From Heterostelium multicystogenum (lineage: Eukaryota > Evosea > Eumycetozoa > Acytosteliales > Acytosteliaceae): a DNA stretch of 64,000 bases. The stretch is from positions 1 to 64,000 of the forward strand of contig RCNN01000043.1 of assembly GCA_003667245.1 (NCBI GenBank), written 5' to 3'. Of the stretch, positions 9,783-22,887 are shown piece by piece. Position numbers and translations under genes: made by a program. How positions within the stretch are numbered: the stretch's first letter is position 1; each line of letters opens with the position of its first letter. The notes below the pieces were generated by a model. The model made no database searches. It had not been told where the DNA came from and was given only the letters and a program-made list of their open reading frames with translations.

Positions 9783-11062
9783 TTAACTGAACATAGACAT
9801 GTGTTCAGGTGGGGGATGGGTGAGTCTGTAATCTTCGTACAGACTTTGGGTAAATCTGACAATATTGATTTCCTCGATATCAGAATCAGGCATGTGGTCA
9901 AAGCTGTTAAGGTCACCAATATCATCAATTTGTTCAACATAATGGTGTGTTTTTGGGATCTCAAACACCTGTGGCTCAATGCCAGCAACCTTGATGCTTT
10001 GCTTGTCGAACTGACCGCCACTCGACTCGAACCATGGTGAGAACTGATCGATATACTGTTGAATGAAAATTTTGGCCTGATTCAAACCGAGCACTCCATA
10101 TGAGATTTTAAGAGGAGCACTCCACCAAGAGAACTCCCACGTACCATCCAGATCAGTGAGAACCTGGAGGACAGGATGATTCTGTGCTCTAATACCAGCA
10201 GCAATAAGTTGACACCATGCTTGATAGCTTGATTCTATAGTAAGGTTGCCTGGTTTTTTGAGCTCGATCGAAACATAGATCTTTTTTGTTGAGATCTGCT
10301 CTTCTAGCATCGGCTGGTGCAATGATGAGATCGGTGGTACCACTGAGCTCAAAAGGAAGAAAGCTAGCATCTTTTGAAATGTAAAGGAACGTTCCGTCAC
10401 CAGAGACATCGTAGTACTTAAAGTATTTCGTAAGAGGTATATATTTTTGGAGCCAATCCATTACAGAAATAGTATTTGATGGACCTTGAAATTCACCTAG
10501 ATCTTTGATATGTTGTTTTTCTGTTAATTCCTCTAGCCATCGGAAGGCCTTGATTGATGATTTCTTTGGTTGGGGTAATTTGATGGTCATCTGGCAGGTT
10601 TCGATCTTAGATCTATCGATAATTCTAGACCACTTCTGCCCAGAGATTCTTGAAAGCTGGTGTCTCTCTTTTAATCCACTAGAGATAAGCAAGTCGATCT
10701 TCTCGTGAAGTGATACTGTGTTTGGATCAAAATGTTAGTATCTACCCAACACTTACCTCACTCTCATTTTTACTTACAAAACTGGCGCTCTATTCCTGCA
10801 ACATGTGTTTGAGTGTGTATGTTAGTATTGAATGAAGACATTGCCAAGATGTTGTTTGTTACTTACCAGATGGTTCATTTACGGGTGGTTGAATCAACTT
10901 TTGTGCGTAAATTTTGAGTTGCCCAGGCAGCTTGTTTAGCAAGTTGATGGTATTGGCTTTATCATCATTACCTTCAATAGCTATAATGCAAGCTGCCTTC
11001 TCTTCATTAGAGAGATCAGGATGCTCAATAATTAAATTTTCCACTGTTTTCCTAATTGACAT
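9783..11062 (-). CDS. Crinkler (CRN)-type protein with PD-(D/E)XK nuclease domain, frameshifted
   Basis: Exon 1 (11062-10867) begins MSIRKTVENLIIEHPDLSNE, a small helical head. A GTAAGT intron follows, then a mini-exon of about 19 nt, a second GTAAGT intron, and a long exon from about 10713. The long exon carries SGTTDLIIAPADARR and then VSIELKKPGNL, which together supply the D...ExK residues of a PD-(D/E)XK nuclease as in eukaryotic CRN proteins. These two motifs are in different frames. The switch falls at a T6 run (10282-10287 on the plus strand) that has one base too many for an open frame. Apart from that break the gene looks intact to its stop at 9783. CRN-family proteins are secreted effectors in oomycetes; in free-living amoebae their role is not established. 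Confidence 0.6.
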
Positions 11063-11679
11063 GATTTAACGAGTAAGTTAAGAAAACATATAATTGAAAG
11101 AAATGTAAATATAAGTAGAGTGAAAAATAGTAATAAAAACTACAATAAACAAATAATAATAATACTAATAATGATGATGACAAAGAAATAAATTCAAGTG
11201 AAATGTAATCACTCCTTAAGGAGTATAAATAATTATTAACAAGATTATTAAAAATACATCAAAACATTAAAATCATTTGTTTTTACCAAAAAAGAAATTT
11301 TAAAGACAAACAAATGTCATATTTTTCAAAAAACTAAGTTCAAAATTTATTAGAAATGCTAACACCTATCACAATTTATCTGTTCTCAAAGCAGCTGGTC
11401 TTTTGATATCTATCTGTGAAAGCTGAATAATCTGTCAGAATTGTGCTGCTTTCTGTTGAGCTATTCTGAAATCTGAAATTTTGGATTTTATGATTATGAT
11501 CCATTTTTGTTATTGGAGAACTGATTTGAGCATCTATCCAAAATTAATGTGATTTTTAATCTAATTTCATTTTTGACACTCTTTTGTCTATAAAGCTATT
11601 GTGATACTAGAATGATAGGTGTCTATTTCCAGCACCATTGTAGACGTTGTTAAAGCTACTCCACTGATTATTACTATTC
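11063..11679. promoter_or_regulatory. Upstream region of the CRN-type gene
   Basis: AT-rich; no gene is seen. Includes a short match near 11325-11365 to 6490-6530. The promoter of the gene at 9783-11062 should lie at the left part. Confidence 0.3.
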
Positions 11680-12240
11680 TTTGACATTGAAGATTCTGTT
11701 GGCATCATGAAATGTCTATATTTTTGTGGAAATGGCTGTTGTTGAGTTTGATTCACTTTGGCTACATGGGAAAATCTACATTCTCTACTTTTGTAATACT
11801 AGAGTTGTATCTTGACTCTTGAAGTGTTATGCTTTTGCTATAATATTTGTGTATATTTAAATAATTATTCATATTTGTTATTCTTATAAAATTAATAGAG
11901 AATTAAATGTGTAAATAATAATAATCTAAAATTAATTAATTAACTGTAGATAATAAAAGATATTATTAAATAATTTGTTTAATTCTATCTTAAAACTAAA
12001 ATGAGTACAGTTTAGAGTTTATATACAAAAGCAGCTTGTAATTTTTAATTCAAATTCAAATTGGATAACCGTTATAATATTTAAATATCAAGTACACTTT
12101 ATCATGATGAAGTTGTTGAATTCGGGAAAAGTTTTAGATTTGTTATATTTGCAACATATTTCAATCTGAGAACATTGGTAATTTATTAACATGAAATTCA
12201 ACCTATTGAAAACATACAATTTTTTATTAAATATATATAT
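11680..12240 (-). pseudogene. Truncated copy of tandem-exon gene exon 1 plus promoter
   Basis: Matches 3180-3740 along nearly its full length, from GAAGATTCTGTTGGCATCAT through the ATG region (near 11870) and the AT-rich upstream block. The coding part carries small indels and substitutions that break the frame seen at 3072-3380. The repeat exons are absent. It is therefore a segmental-duplication relic of the 5' part of that gene. Confidence 0.6.
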
Positions 12241-12546
12241 TCCATAATTCCCGACATTCGATTCTGAATCAATGAAATCAATCATCAATACAATTAAGAT
12301 CCTGACCCTTACAATCAATACAATTATCAATCCATTCAAGGACAACAAAAATGAAGATGATCATTCAAAATGATTTAATAAATTGAAAAATTAGCATCAT
12401 CATCATTGATCATTAACTTTAGTTTAAATAATTATTACCTTAAAACAACTACGATAATATAACTATAACTAATAAGGTCTTTTCTAATTCATTTTACTTT
12501 GAATATGGAATTTATTGATATGAAATTCAAAACAATGAAAATTAAA
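12241..12546. other. Intergenic, 3' of the BEACH gene
   Basis: No gene is seen. Bases 12355-12440 carry the third copy of the GAAAAATTAGCATCAT repeat. Confidence 0.4.
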
Positions 12547-15500
12547 TTATGATTGTTCAAATGTTGAAATTTCAAATGGTATGATAACTAAATTACCATC
12601 ATTCAGACCAATCATCATATATTTTTCATGTGCCACCAAAGCGATTGTCCTTATGGTGGTAGGACTGTCAAAAGCGTGGACAACTGTTAGATCTGGGAGA
12701 CTACGTACTTTTACACCTCTTGTCCCGCCTGTAACCAAGTATTGAATATCATCTCCAACTCCCAAAACACCACCTTTTTTAATTGATTCACCAGTGAGCT
12801 TAATATCATAGAGCTTTTCGTCGCACTGCTCAATGTGTAAAAGTTTTCCATTGAATGAATGGACATAGAGGTATGACATTGAGCAATAGGATATAATCGT
12901 TTGTCCGACTGAAGAGATCTTTACAATTTCGACGGCACCTTATGTGACATTGTACGTACGTAGGCACCAGTACGTAAGGTATGTAGTATACATTTTCTAT
13001 CCTGAGAGCCACTTGCTATAAGATCCCATTCTTCGCTTACATCTAAACAATGAACAGCTTCATCGTGGCTACACAGTCTCAATGCTGGTTTAGTTTTTGC
13101 TTCTCGGATAAGCGAGGATACATCGTCCCAAACTAAAATAGTGGTATCAATGGAAGCAGTAGCAAGGATACGACCACTAGATCCCATTGCCATACATGTA
13201 ACCATTCCTCTATGATAGTCACGATACATACGATGAACTTTGCCATTTTGGATATTGCAACACTTGAATATAGAATCCCAGTTTGCACATGAAAACAAGA
13301 ATTTACCATCTGGAGTCATTGCAAAACAGTTTGAAATACAAGTGACAGAATCCGACATAAAGAGAGTATCGATTTGTTTCTCTTTGTAGGTGGAAAGAGT
13401 CTTGTCAATATCAAATGTAAACGGAAGGTTATTGGATGGAGTAGGGAAAAATTGATTGACAGCAAGTACTCCATCTCTATAAACTAAAACAATAGTTTCA
13501 CTCTCTGTTGATGCACCAATATGGACCAAGGGTAAACAACTGTTAGTTTTTAAAATCTTGAATGGATACTGCTGTTGATCACCGCCAGGAACAGCATCGT
13601 TGGTGACCGGTTGCTCTTTCAGTGCATTAGGGAAAAGATTAGCAAACTTTGTTAATATATCTTTTTGTGGTCTGTTCAGCTCTTGAAGAGATTTTCTTGG
13701 TGGGTGTGGCTTGCTAAAGATCTGAGGTGGAGTTTGACCAAATTCCTTGATTTGTGATTCCACTGAACGACGCTCATCTGGATCTTCCTTTTGGAGAGCA
13801 GTATTATTCTCATAGGTCAAATAAAAGAAAACATTGTTGGCTTCAATCGCGGCTTGTCCAGTCTGCTTGTAACCAAAAATCAAATCGATCCATTGATGTA
13901 GATGCATTGAAACATACTCTGACTCTAGAGCCTCTCGGTTCTTTCGAATAAAAAGCTCTGGTGATTGGTGCGCCCATTTAGGTAGAATTAAATCACCATT
14001 AGGATTGTTGATGAAATTGAAATTGAATGCTTCGGAATTTGTAATAAACTCTGGCATGTAGAAAAACTCGGGCGTGAGCTCTTTAACATCTGCAAGATTA
14101 GCACTGACAACTCCATCCCACATTTTTTCAACTGACTCAAACATTCGTTGAGGATGATCCCAGACACCTCCTTGAAGTGATAGGTGATATGATGTGAATG
14201 GCTCCAATCTAACATTATAATATGCTATTATACCAAAGTTACTATAGTGGCTACCATAGAGAAAAGGTGGAATATCTGGGTCTTTGAATGAATGATAACG
14301 CTGAACAAGTGTATCAAGTCTCTGTTGATTGAGTGCTCCTATGGGTTTAGAGAGATCTCTGAAAGACTTTTCATTATTGAGATCAAGGTTATCTGACTTG
14401 TAGTCTGAAATTACTTGTGGAAAGATCGGATATTGTGAAATGTCATTGTAAGTCCGACCAGCTATCGTATTTAGAATCATTAGATATTCGAAATTACTCA
14501 TTTCACGGTTCTTCCAACGTTGTGTGATTTTTAGGCGCTTAGCTATCTTTGCTGGTGAATCCGACCATTTCACTTTAAGCTGAGGAGGATGGAGATTTAC
14601 GATTTTGTTGAATGCCGAAATTGCCTCTGAGTCACTATTGAATGTGAACATATAACTCTTGTAGTTCAAAAAGATCTCCAATGAGTTCCAACGAAGCAGA
14701 TACCTACGACGATGTATCTCGATTAAATCTTTAACTTTTAATATATAATAACTTTTGATACGAACACAACCATGGTCTGGCTCCAGAATGGATTGTCCAT
14801 TTCTATCGTACTGAATCTCTTTATCAAAGAAAATATGAACGGTAGTGATAGTGAGTTTTCCATTGATAACTCCAACCGGTGTAACCATTCCACAATTATA
14901 GCAAGCCATCACTTTTTTCGAGTGAAGGGTCGCGAATTACTATACCTTCACTGCTACGGATAGTATTGTTTCCACTTCCTCCGATCAACATTTGTGAGGC
15001 AGATGGTGTCGAAGGAGATTGAATAGTTTGCTTACTTGGCATACGAATGAGTTGAGTTAATGATTCAATCTTTGTTGGACTTGATATATTTGAAGTACTA
15101 TTATTATTGTTGTTGTTGTTGTCTGAGGAGGTATTTTGTGAGTTTATAGTAGAAAGAGAAAGAAATTCTTTCTCTTTAAACAACACAGTTTGTGGATTTA
15201 AAGGTGGATCTAGTTGAATACGTAAAATAATATTTCCAAGTCCATCACCACAATCTTGATCGATATAAAATCTTTCTTTGCCATTAGAATATACATCCAA
15301 AATTGCTCTTCTATTTCTACCAAACTTATTCTGTTTTGAGACACTTTTATAGTCGGATCCCAAATAATTTCTCTTCAATTTTCTTCTCATTCTTAAAGGT
15401 CCTTCTGATCTGTCTAATTTCCAATGAACAATAGTAGTATCTTCTGGTTCGACTTCTGGAATAGTATTAGTTGTGGTATTGTTGGACAAAATGTTGGTTG

Positions 15501-18304
15501 AACTTGTTGATGGACTCATTGGAGGAGAAGTGGCTGCTGCAGGCTTACTGAATGTACCATCTTTAGGGGGTGAAGAAGACGGTGAGATAGGTGGAGATGT
15601 AGCTGGAGATTGTATGATTGGAGAAAAAGTCATTCCAGAACTTAAACTATTTGCCATGGTAACTGATGAATGCGGTATACCGAGCTCTTTAAGTTTAAAG
15701 ATGATCGGCACTGAAGTTGTTTGTTGTTGTTGAGAATCCAACAAAGTCGTCTAACTTTAGCACCACTTAAATTTCCTGCTCTTCTTCTTCTTAACTTTAT
15801 CCAGTGTCGATATAGCAAATACTGTTCTTTCTGATCTTGATTCGATTGATCTATTCTGTTTTGTAATTCTTCGAGTACTTCAATATCCCAAAGGTATGAG
15901 AGATGCTTTGGTAAAGGTAGTTGAGTTGGCAAGAACTGTCTTGTGCGTGGCTCGTCTACAATCTCACCAAACAAAATATCTTTTGCATTATTGACATGAA
16001 TGGGGGAATCATATCCTCCAACATCTTTGTAACATCATCTTGATTTTCGACTGTGGACTCTTTGAGATACAAAGCAATATGGCGTGTCTCTGGCAATGTA
16101 AACATGGGATTACAAGATTCACGCAATATGACTATAATTTGTGAACGTGATTTCTTGACTCTTTCTATGTGGGGGTGTAGATTGGAATGAGTTGACAGCT
16201 CCATAAACTCGAAATCCAAACTGTAATATTTCCTTAATATATCGAGCCACTGCTCCACTTTTACATTACTTCGCCAGAAATGAGTATTGGACTTAACTCT
16301 CTGTCTAATTGATTCGAATAATGCCATCTGTGTTAATGGATGTGTATTTGACCACAATTGAAAGTTTCTGATAATTAAATATTCTATTGCCAAAGACCAT
16401 AATTGCTCTGAATACAATTAATTAGCATGATTGAATTGGTGATTGTTTTGTTATACATACGATTTGAACTACAGAATGATAATAGCCTACCAACAGTTTC
16501 AATATCATCTGGTGTCCAATAAGATGAAGAATTTGGATGACTCATTAAAAGTAATGATATAATTTGAAATCCCTTGGTCTCGATGATCTGATCCCGATAA
16601 ATCGGATTATACTCTATGATGGTTATGAGCAAACGAAACAATATACCGGGATGTCCTAAATAAATTGGTCTTGGAAAAATTGCGAGAGGTGCATGAGTTG
16701 AAGAATTATTTGGTATCGATATGTATTCAATAAAAGTTGATGTAATTGTTGTTTGATCTGTTATATCAGCGGGACGTGTTTCCATTCCATTAACAGGCTG
16801 TCCCAGTTGTGAAAATAACGGGTAAATCATAGCAACTCCACCAATATAAATGAGTTGATCTATAGGTGATGTTGTTTTTATGATATTGACACTCTCCATA
16901 GTTGCTGCATTTGGGACTTCACCACTGGATATTTCAAAACAAAGAGCTTTATCGGTTGCCTTTGGCGAATACATAAACATAACAGGTATATTCTTTCTAG
17001 ACTCTAGGAATAACTCGCCATTAAATATTCCAATTGTACCTTCTCGAGGCATTTTTTCCAACATTAAGCTTGTATCTTTTCCTATCGAATAGATACTTTG
17101 GATTTCTTGCTGAGTGAGAGCCTCGTTAACCATTAATATCGCTCCCATTCTACCTGTAAATCCAGCATTAAGTGATGATGAATTACCAATGTGACAACGT
17201 GTATATGGTCGGTCAGTTTTTGGGTATAGCAATGGTATTTTCTCCTCAAGCTTGGCGTTGACATAGAAAGATAACTGACTCTTTCGCAACATAAAGTATT
17301 CGTGTGATATTGTTATGTGATACCAACGCTTCGGGTGAAATATAAACTGTGACTTTTGAGTGGCAGTCTTATTTTTTGTTTTGATGACATAAACTAATGA
17401 AAAACCTTGGAAATAACACTCGAGTCCAACATTATCTTCATCAGTGCTAAAGCTATAGAGGATAGGAGAGTATCGCATGTCCTTGAAATCATTAATGCTT
17501 ATCCACATGCTAATGGTATAGCCACCGTCGAATGGTCTCTGTTTTGGTATCATCAAACCACCACCACCGCCAGAATCACTTCCAAAATTAAAATAACAAT
17601 CGGGACCTTCGCGTGGCCGAAATATGTATTCCAATAACTCGACCAAGACACTCCAATAGAAAGGACGCTCATCATTGACTGACTCTAGCAATCTGAACAT
17701 ATACTTTAACTCTTTAGGCGTGATTGAAAAGAATGCCAATATTTGAAGTGTAATGGCAATTTCACCAATGACATCACTGTCCCGTTCGCAACCAATGAGA
17801 AAATTCAAAAGCTTGATGATCCATCTATCATTACAACAAAAGGTTTGCACCAAAATATTGGAAAATATTAGACCATTCAACTTTTTTCAGCATGGTCATG
17901 TGTAATATTCGATTCTCGGACAATGAAAATGCAGGTACCTCCAACAACACATTCATAAACATATGAAAATAATCAAAGTTGTGTTTCTTTAAAGATAGTA
18001 TATCGATATTTGCCATCTCTATCAACTATAGATGTTCGGTGATATTAGTGAATGGTGCTCTACATAGGGTGCTGATGGAACTTGCTGCACAAACCTTTTC
18101 GTAAACTTGTATAATATCAGAGAATTGAGGATTCTTGGGATCCTTTGCATTGGCAATTAAATTTTTTACATATTGCTCTTCTACTCTAAAACCAGATTGT
18201 TGTTGTTGTAATCTTGCTGCTGAAATACCAACACTCTCTTTTAAAGCAATACTACTACTACTATTATGTAATATATTATTATTATTATTATTATTATCAG
18301 TCAT
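12547..18304 (-). CDS. BEACH-WD40 protein of the Lvs (large volume sphere) family
   Basis: The product is about 1,900 residues. In order: an Asn-rich start (ATG at 18304); helical repeats; a ConA-like lectin segment (FNFGSDSGGGGGLMIPKQRP onward, about 17600-17080); an armadillo-like region; a PH-BEACH domain (MVTPVGVINGKLTIT); the BEACH core with SNFEYLMILNTIAGRTYNDI, QYPIFPQVISDY and FLYGSHYSNFG; and C-terminal WD40 repeats (ILATASIDTTILVWDD). One intron, 16460-16408, is clear. Five single-base frameshifts occur in short runs: 12934 (G2), 14913-14918 (T6), 15743-15745 (A3), 16002-16006 (G5) and 17882-17887 (T6). There is an in-frame TAG at 18028-18026. Lvs proteins act in cytokinesis, contractile vacuole or lysosome traffic. 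Length is closest to LvsE among the six D. discoideum members, but I cannot assign the orthologue. Confidence 0.85.
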
Positions 18305-18581
18305 CTTTTATTGTTGTTGTTATTGTTGTTGTAATAACAAGTAATCAAATGCTTGTAACTACTCTTAAAAAAGATAATTTCATTTAATATATATATGTAT
18401 CTTATTTTTTATGAACAACACTGCTACAAACTTGACAACTATAAATAAATAATGATAATGAATTACACAAACTTGAAAAAGAAACTGTAATAAAAGTAAA
18501 GTTATTGTTCTTTTTTTGTATAATGGTATCTGAGTCGGACCTCATCAATTTTGATTTTTATATTTAATTTTAAAATAATTT

Positions 18582-19561
18582 TTAATTAGTTGTTTTTGAT
18601 TTGCTTGACTTTGTTTTAGGTTTCTTGTTGCTACTAACATTGTTGATACTTTTCAGGCTATGTAGGTTTTGGTCTGTGATGACCAAAAAATCTTTGTTGG
18701 ATGGGCTTAAATTGTATGAATCTCTGATGGGCGATAATATCTTCTCGAGATCTTGTATCCTTTTGATTTGACTTGCATTGCCATTGATTAGCTCTGATTT
18801 GATTCTTTCAATGAGGTCTTCAGACTCCTTCATGATTCTCTCAAAGATATCAATATTCAAGGTCATTATAGTTTCATCTATGAATTTGCAATGGTAAGAT
18901 GATATCTCTTCTAATATTTTAATGATTTGATTGGTTTGATTATGTAAAATACATTGTTGTCCAGCATTGAGAGACTTTCTATTATTGCTAAATAGGCTGA
19001 CTATATTATTACTGCTATTCTTATCGATACTATTAGAGAGTTGTTGAATTTTGCCACTTCAATTAAATCCTTTGTTAGAGTTGGTTTGATATTTTGTTCG
19101 ATTAAAATCCACTCCTCCAGCTCAAAATAATAGTTTGGTGTTGTCAAAGCAGGGCAAACAATACGTAAAAAGAAAAAGCCACCAACAATCTCTCTCCAAT
19201 GGTCATAGTATTTTCTGGAAACATTCCTTCTCAACATGTTGCAAGTGTAAATAATTTTCAAGGGACATTTGTAGAGGTTGTTCGTGATCGTTGTCAACAG
19301 AAACTCACTGAGTTCTAATATATCTATTGAGGTATGTTGATCAACACTTTCAGCTGAAACAGAATTTAGTTTTTCGATCATTGGCAATAATATTACCACT
19401 TTTAGATATTGTTTATATTCGTTATCTATCGAGTAGAATTTCATCATCTCTATGACAGTTGATCGATTTCTAAATAATGTGGCATAGTTGTCATTATCCT
19501 GAATCTCTATCTCTAAAAACATTTGGAGAATATATAGATATTCATTTAATTTTACTTTCAT
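18582..19561 (-). CDS. Small RasGAP-domain protein
   Basis: The frame 19561-19001 carries RasGAP landmarks: YLKVVILLPMIEKL and, later, GGFFFLRIVCPALTTPNYY, matching the FLRxxxPA motif of RasGAP domains. The frame stops early, but another frame continues (IQQLSNSIDKNSSN, then LNAGQQCILHNQTNQIIKIL) into the 18866-18582 frame, which ends in a Lys/Ser-rich tail. The switch is at a T4 run, 19049-19052, one base short. The full product is about 325 residues, little more than the domain plus a short C-terminal helix. The expected role is stimulating GTP hydrolysis on a Ras-type GTPase. The classical arginine finger, usually N-terminal, is not evident, so the catalytic state or the 5' end is uncertain. 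Confidence 0.65.
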
Positions 19562-20178
19562 AATTTCTAAATACTTCTAGTATTTTAGTGAAATAATAAT
19601 AAGTTGAAGTTAATAACACTAATATTAAGAGTGTGATTGATAATGAATCAATTCAGAATGATCTTTAAAGATATCATTTAATAATATTATGTATTTAAAT
19701 CAAAAAGAAACGATTGGAATTATGCAATATGACATAACTTTAAAGACTATTTTTTGTACAATTTATTATAATAGAACTGTTTTTGAATTAAATCAGTTAT
19801 TATTTAATACACTACCAGAACACTAGTGTTTTATAAATAAGTTAAAAAATTACATTGTGTTGGTTAGGTATAGCAAACTTTATACACTGATGACAAATGC
19901 TGAAAAAAAATAACAAGTTAACCCAAACTGTGGTAGTAATAACTGTACAACAGATAATTGAAAAGTTGTTAATTTTTTGATTCCAATTCATTATATTAGA
20001 CAATTTTTCGGTTTGAATAGCCTCAAGAAGAAGAAACCTTAAATGAGACTTTAAATGTTTAAATAAATAACTTTATATTTGAAGTTTAGTTGTTGATAGT
20101 TATAATATTATGTTCCTTCGATTTAGAAAAAAAAAAAAAAAATAAAGTGTTTATGTACAATAATTGTCATGTGAATTG
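19562..20178. other. Intergenic, AT-rich
   Basis: Space between the 3' end of the TENT5-like gene and the start of the RasGAP gene, both on the minus strand. It contains a long A-run near 20128-20143 and no recognisable gene. Confidence 0.5.
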
Positions 20179-20861
20179 TCATGGTGTAAAATCTACCTGG
20201 CTGATTTGTTTGGATTGGTGTGGTTGGTTTTGGTGCTGTCGTTGTCTTTTTCGATTCGAAGAGTAGTTGGATTTAAGTTCAATTTTTTCACAAAGCTGTT
20301 CGAATCGATTGTTTAAAAGATATGATCTGATGCTGGCAATAATATTCAGGTAGTCAAAGTAGTAGACATCATAGGTAGTCTCTGCAAGTGAAGCCGCTGT
20401 TTCAGCAGCAGAGTCAACCAGTGAGAGTGTTGGTGGTGAATTAGTGCCACTACCTCCCTTGGCACCACTAAGAATAGGAGAAGACAAAGGAGTTGTACTG
20501 GTGGAGCTTGAAGGTGATGGTTTGTATGGCTGTATCAATATTGACTCTAGATGTTTGAGGAAGGCTGCTGCTTCAGTCCGGTGTTTTCTGACATATTTAA
20601 TAAGTGTCTTTTCAAAACTCCTGTGGTTTCATCTTGTCCTGAGTGAAAAAGGTTTCTCTGAAAACTTCATTAAAGTAAGAAGCCTCTGGAGATGTACGAC
20701 CTTTGCTAATTCCGAACAGTAACGAAAGATTCCACGACGAATCTGTCTTGGTTCATTTGTAACTAGTCTGTTGTTTTTCAAGTCCATCTTTGCTCTGTGA
20801 TAATTTCCATAAATACTAAATACCTGAACACATAACATATTTTTACTCTGGTTGGGATTGC

Positions 20862-20901
<40 letters not shown>

Positions 20902-22887
20902 GTTGTTGCTGTTGTTATTGATATTAAAATTATTACTTGGTGGTGATTGTCTTTGAATAGGTTGTTGTCTTAGTTGTTTAAAATTGCTGACCTTTTCAAC
21001 GTCATGAATATTATTTTTGTTAGATCTATTTTGTTTGGTGTCCAATTCTGTTTCTGAAAGTGCTTTGGTTATTGAATCAACCAGGTTCGAAGTTGGCTGG
21101 AGTTTATCTAAAAAGCTGTGATCCCACAGTGATGATTGTGATGGTAATCTGGAAGTATTGGAGATGGAGCTACATTGACAACTTGTTTTTGTGGAACTAC
21201 AATTGTCAATGGTGGAAAATCATCTTTGCCATTGTTACCTAATTTCTTTTTACTATTTTGTTGTTGTTGAGTATAATTTTGCTTTGGAGATTGTCTTTGG
21301 CTTGAGTTTTGAGGTGGACGTGGATGTTGTTGAAGTGGTTGGAATTGGTGGAAGTGTTGTGTGTGAGGATGTTGGTGAACTAGACTGATTTAATGAGAGC
21401 ACTGGTGGATACTCGTCATCAAGTGAATTAATATCGTTTAAAAGGTTGGGCGAGAATTGGAAAAGAGTTGGAATGGATGAGTTTGAAAATGAAAGTGGAG
21501 ATGAATTGGACGAGGATGATGATGAGAAGGTGGCCCAGCAATCGATGAGGAAGCTGATGTAGCCATGACATGGACGATGGGACTATGTCAAGTGACTCTG
21601 CAGATGAAGACGATGAAGATGAAGAAGAGGGTGGTGGTGAAATAGGTGGCATTTGGTTAAACGAAAGTGAAGCATCAATATATGAAGAGGAATGAACGAG
21701 ATGTGGATGGAAAAAATTTGGTGATGAAGGAGCACTTGTCATCGACGACAAAGAGGACGGAGAAGATGAAGAACTAATATTTGAGGATTGATCTTGATCT
21801 ATTGCCATAAAATTACTATCAATCGATTCTGAAGAGCCATTGTTGCTGCTGCTGCTGCTGATGCTGTTGTTGTGGTGGTATGGTAATAACTCTTTGTAGT
21901 TCTCAACGAGAGGGTCTAAAATGATCTGGAATGAGTCAATGGAAAAAGCGTAGGGTCTTTGGATGCGTTTTGACAAACTTAATGTCAATATGTCTTGCAT
22001 TGTCATGTCCTATGGTGATCAAAGACCAATCATCACCAGTATATTGATCACCTTCGTCCCTCATGGTCACCTTGACACGCTCTCTAAAGAAAGTATCAAA
22101 TACTTCCTTTTTGCCAATAGTTTTTCCAGTTTGGCGGAAAACTTCACTTACAATAACTGTCTCTTCTACATCGAGTAATGTCATAAAATTGGTGCGTGAT
22201 TGAATATAAAAACTTAAATCAATGTCATTAAATATTTCTGGCCGACGTCTTTGTTGAATTACTACAGTTATTATTATTGTTGTTATTATGATTATTATTA
22301 CTGTTATTGTTATTTTGATTATGACTGGAGATGATCATTGAAGCTGTACTTCCAACCAAACGAATTCCATATTTTGATAAAAGCAATCCACGTTTGTTCA
22401 GTTCATTCAAGATCAGTGCCAAAATCTCCTCAATGGATAGGACTATAGTGATTTTCTGATCGATGGAGGATATCTTATTTTTCTCTTTGAGAATCTTGTT
22501 CAATAGAAGTATCCTATCTTTTGACAGCATTCCAAATGCAAGATTCTTACAGCCCGACTTTGTTTTTCTTTTGCTCTGAGATTGCGTACTCTGCGGTGGC
22601 TGTAGAGCAGAATTTTTTGGTATTGGTGGTATTGGAACTTGTACTAATCTTCCTAAGGAACTATCTTGACGATCTCTTCCATCATTTATTGAACTTTGAT
22701 TATAGATATTATTATTATTATATACAGCATTTACACTAATATTATTGTTGGTTTGATTGGTGGTTGAGTGTTGTTTGTTTAATATTTTGATGCTACCATA
22801 GGAAGATTTATGCGATGTTGGTGTTTTACTATTTAAGCTAGTTGTACTTGACCATAGTTCTGTAGAACTACTACAAGGTAAATCCAT
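20179..22887 (-). CDS. TENT5/FAM46-type non-canonical poly(A) polymerase
   Basis: Blocks diagnostic of FAM46 nucleotidyltransferases occur in order: GIRLVGSTASMIIS (nucleotidyltransferase GS motif); EIFNDIDLSFYI, with the catalytic DxD; DDWSLITIGHD; YAFSIDSFQIILDPLVENY; SIYGNYHRAKMDLKNNRLVT with RQIRRGIFRYC; and a C-terminal TYDVYYFDYLNIIASI. Asn-rich runs split the GS and DxD motifs, and a Ser/Asn/Pro-rich insert of about 250 residues separates SFQIILDPL from YGNYHRAK. Breaks occur at 20614-20617 (A4, one extra), 20703-20705 (T3, one short), 21968-21971 (T4, one extra), near 22236-22265, and at least one in the low-complexity insert (21060-21560). Family members extend poly(A) tails of secretory-pathway mRNAs in animals. 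The start at 22887 is the first ATG. Confidence 0.8.

Noticed and set aside
18026..18063. 38-nt intron in the BEACH gene ending at the in-frame TAG
   Set aside because: It would restore the frame, but it is shorter than every other intron here (about 50 bp or more) and has coding-like base composition.
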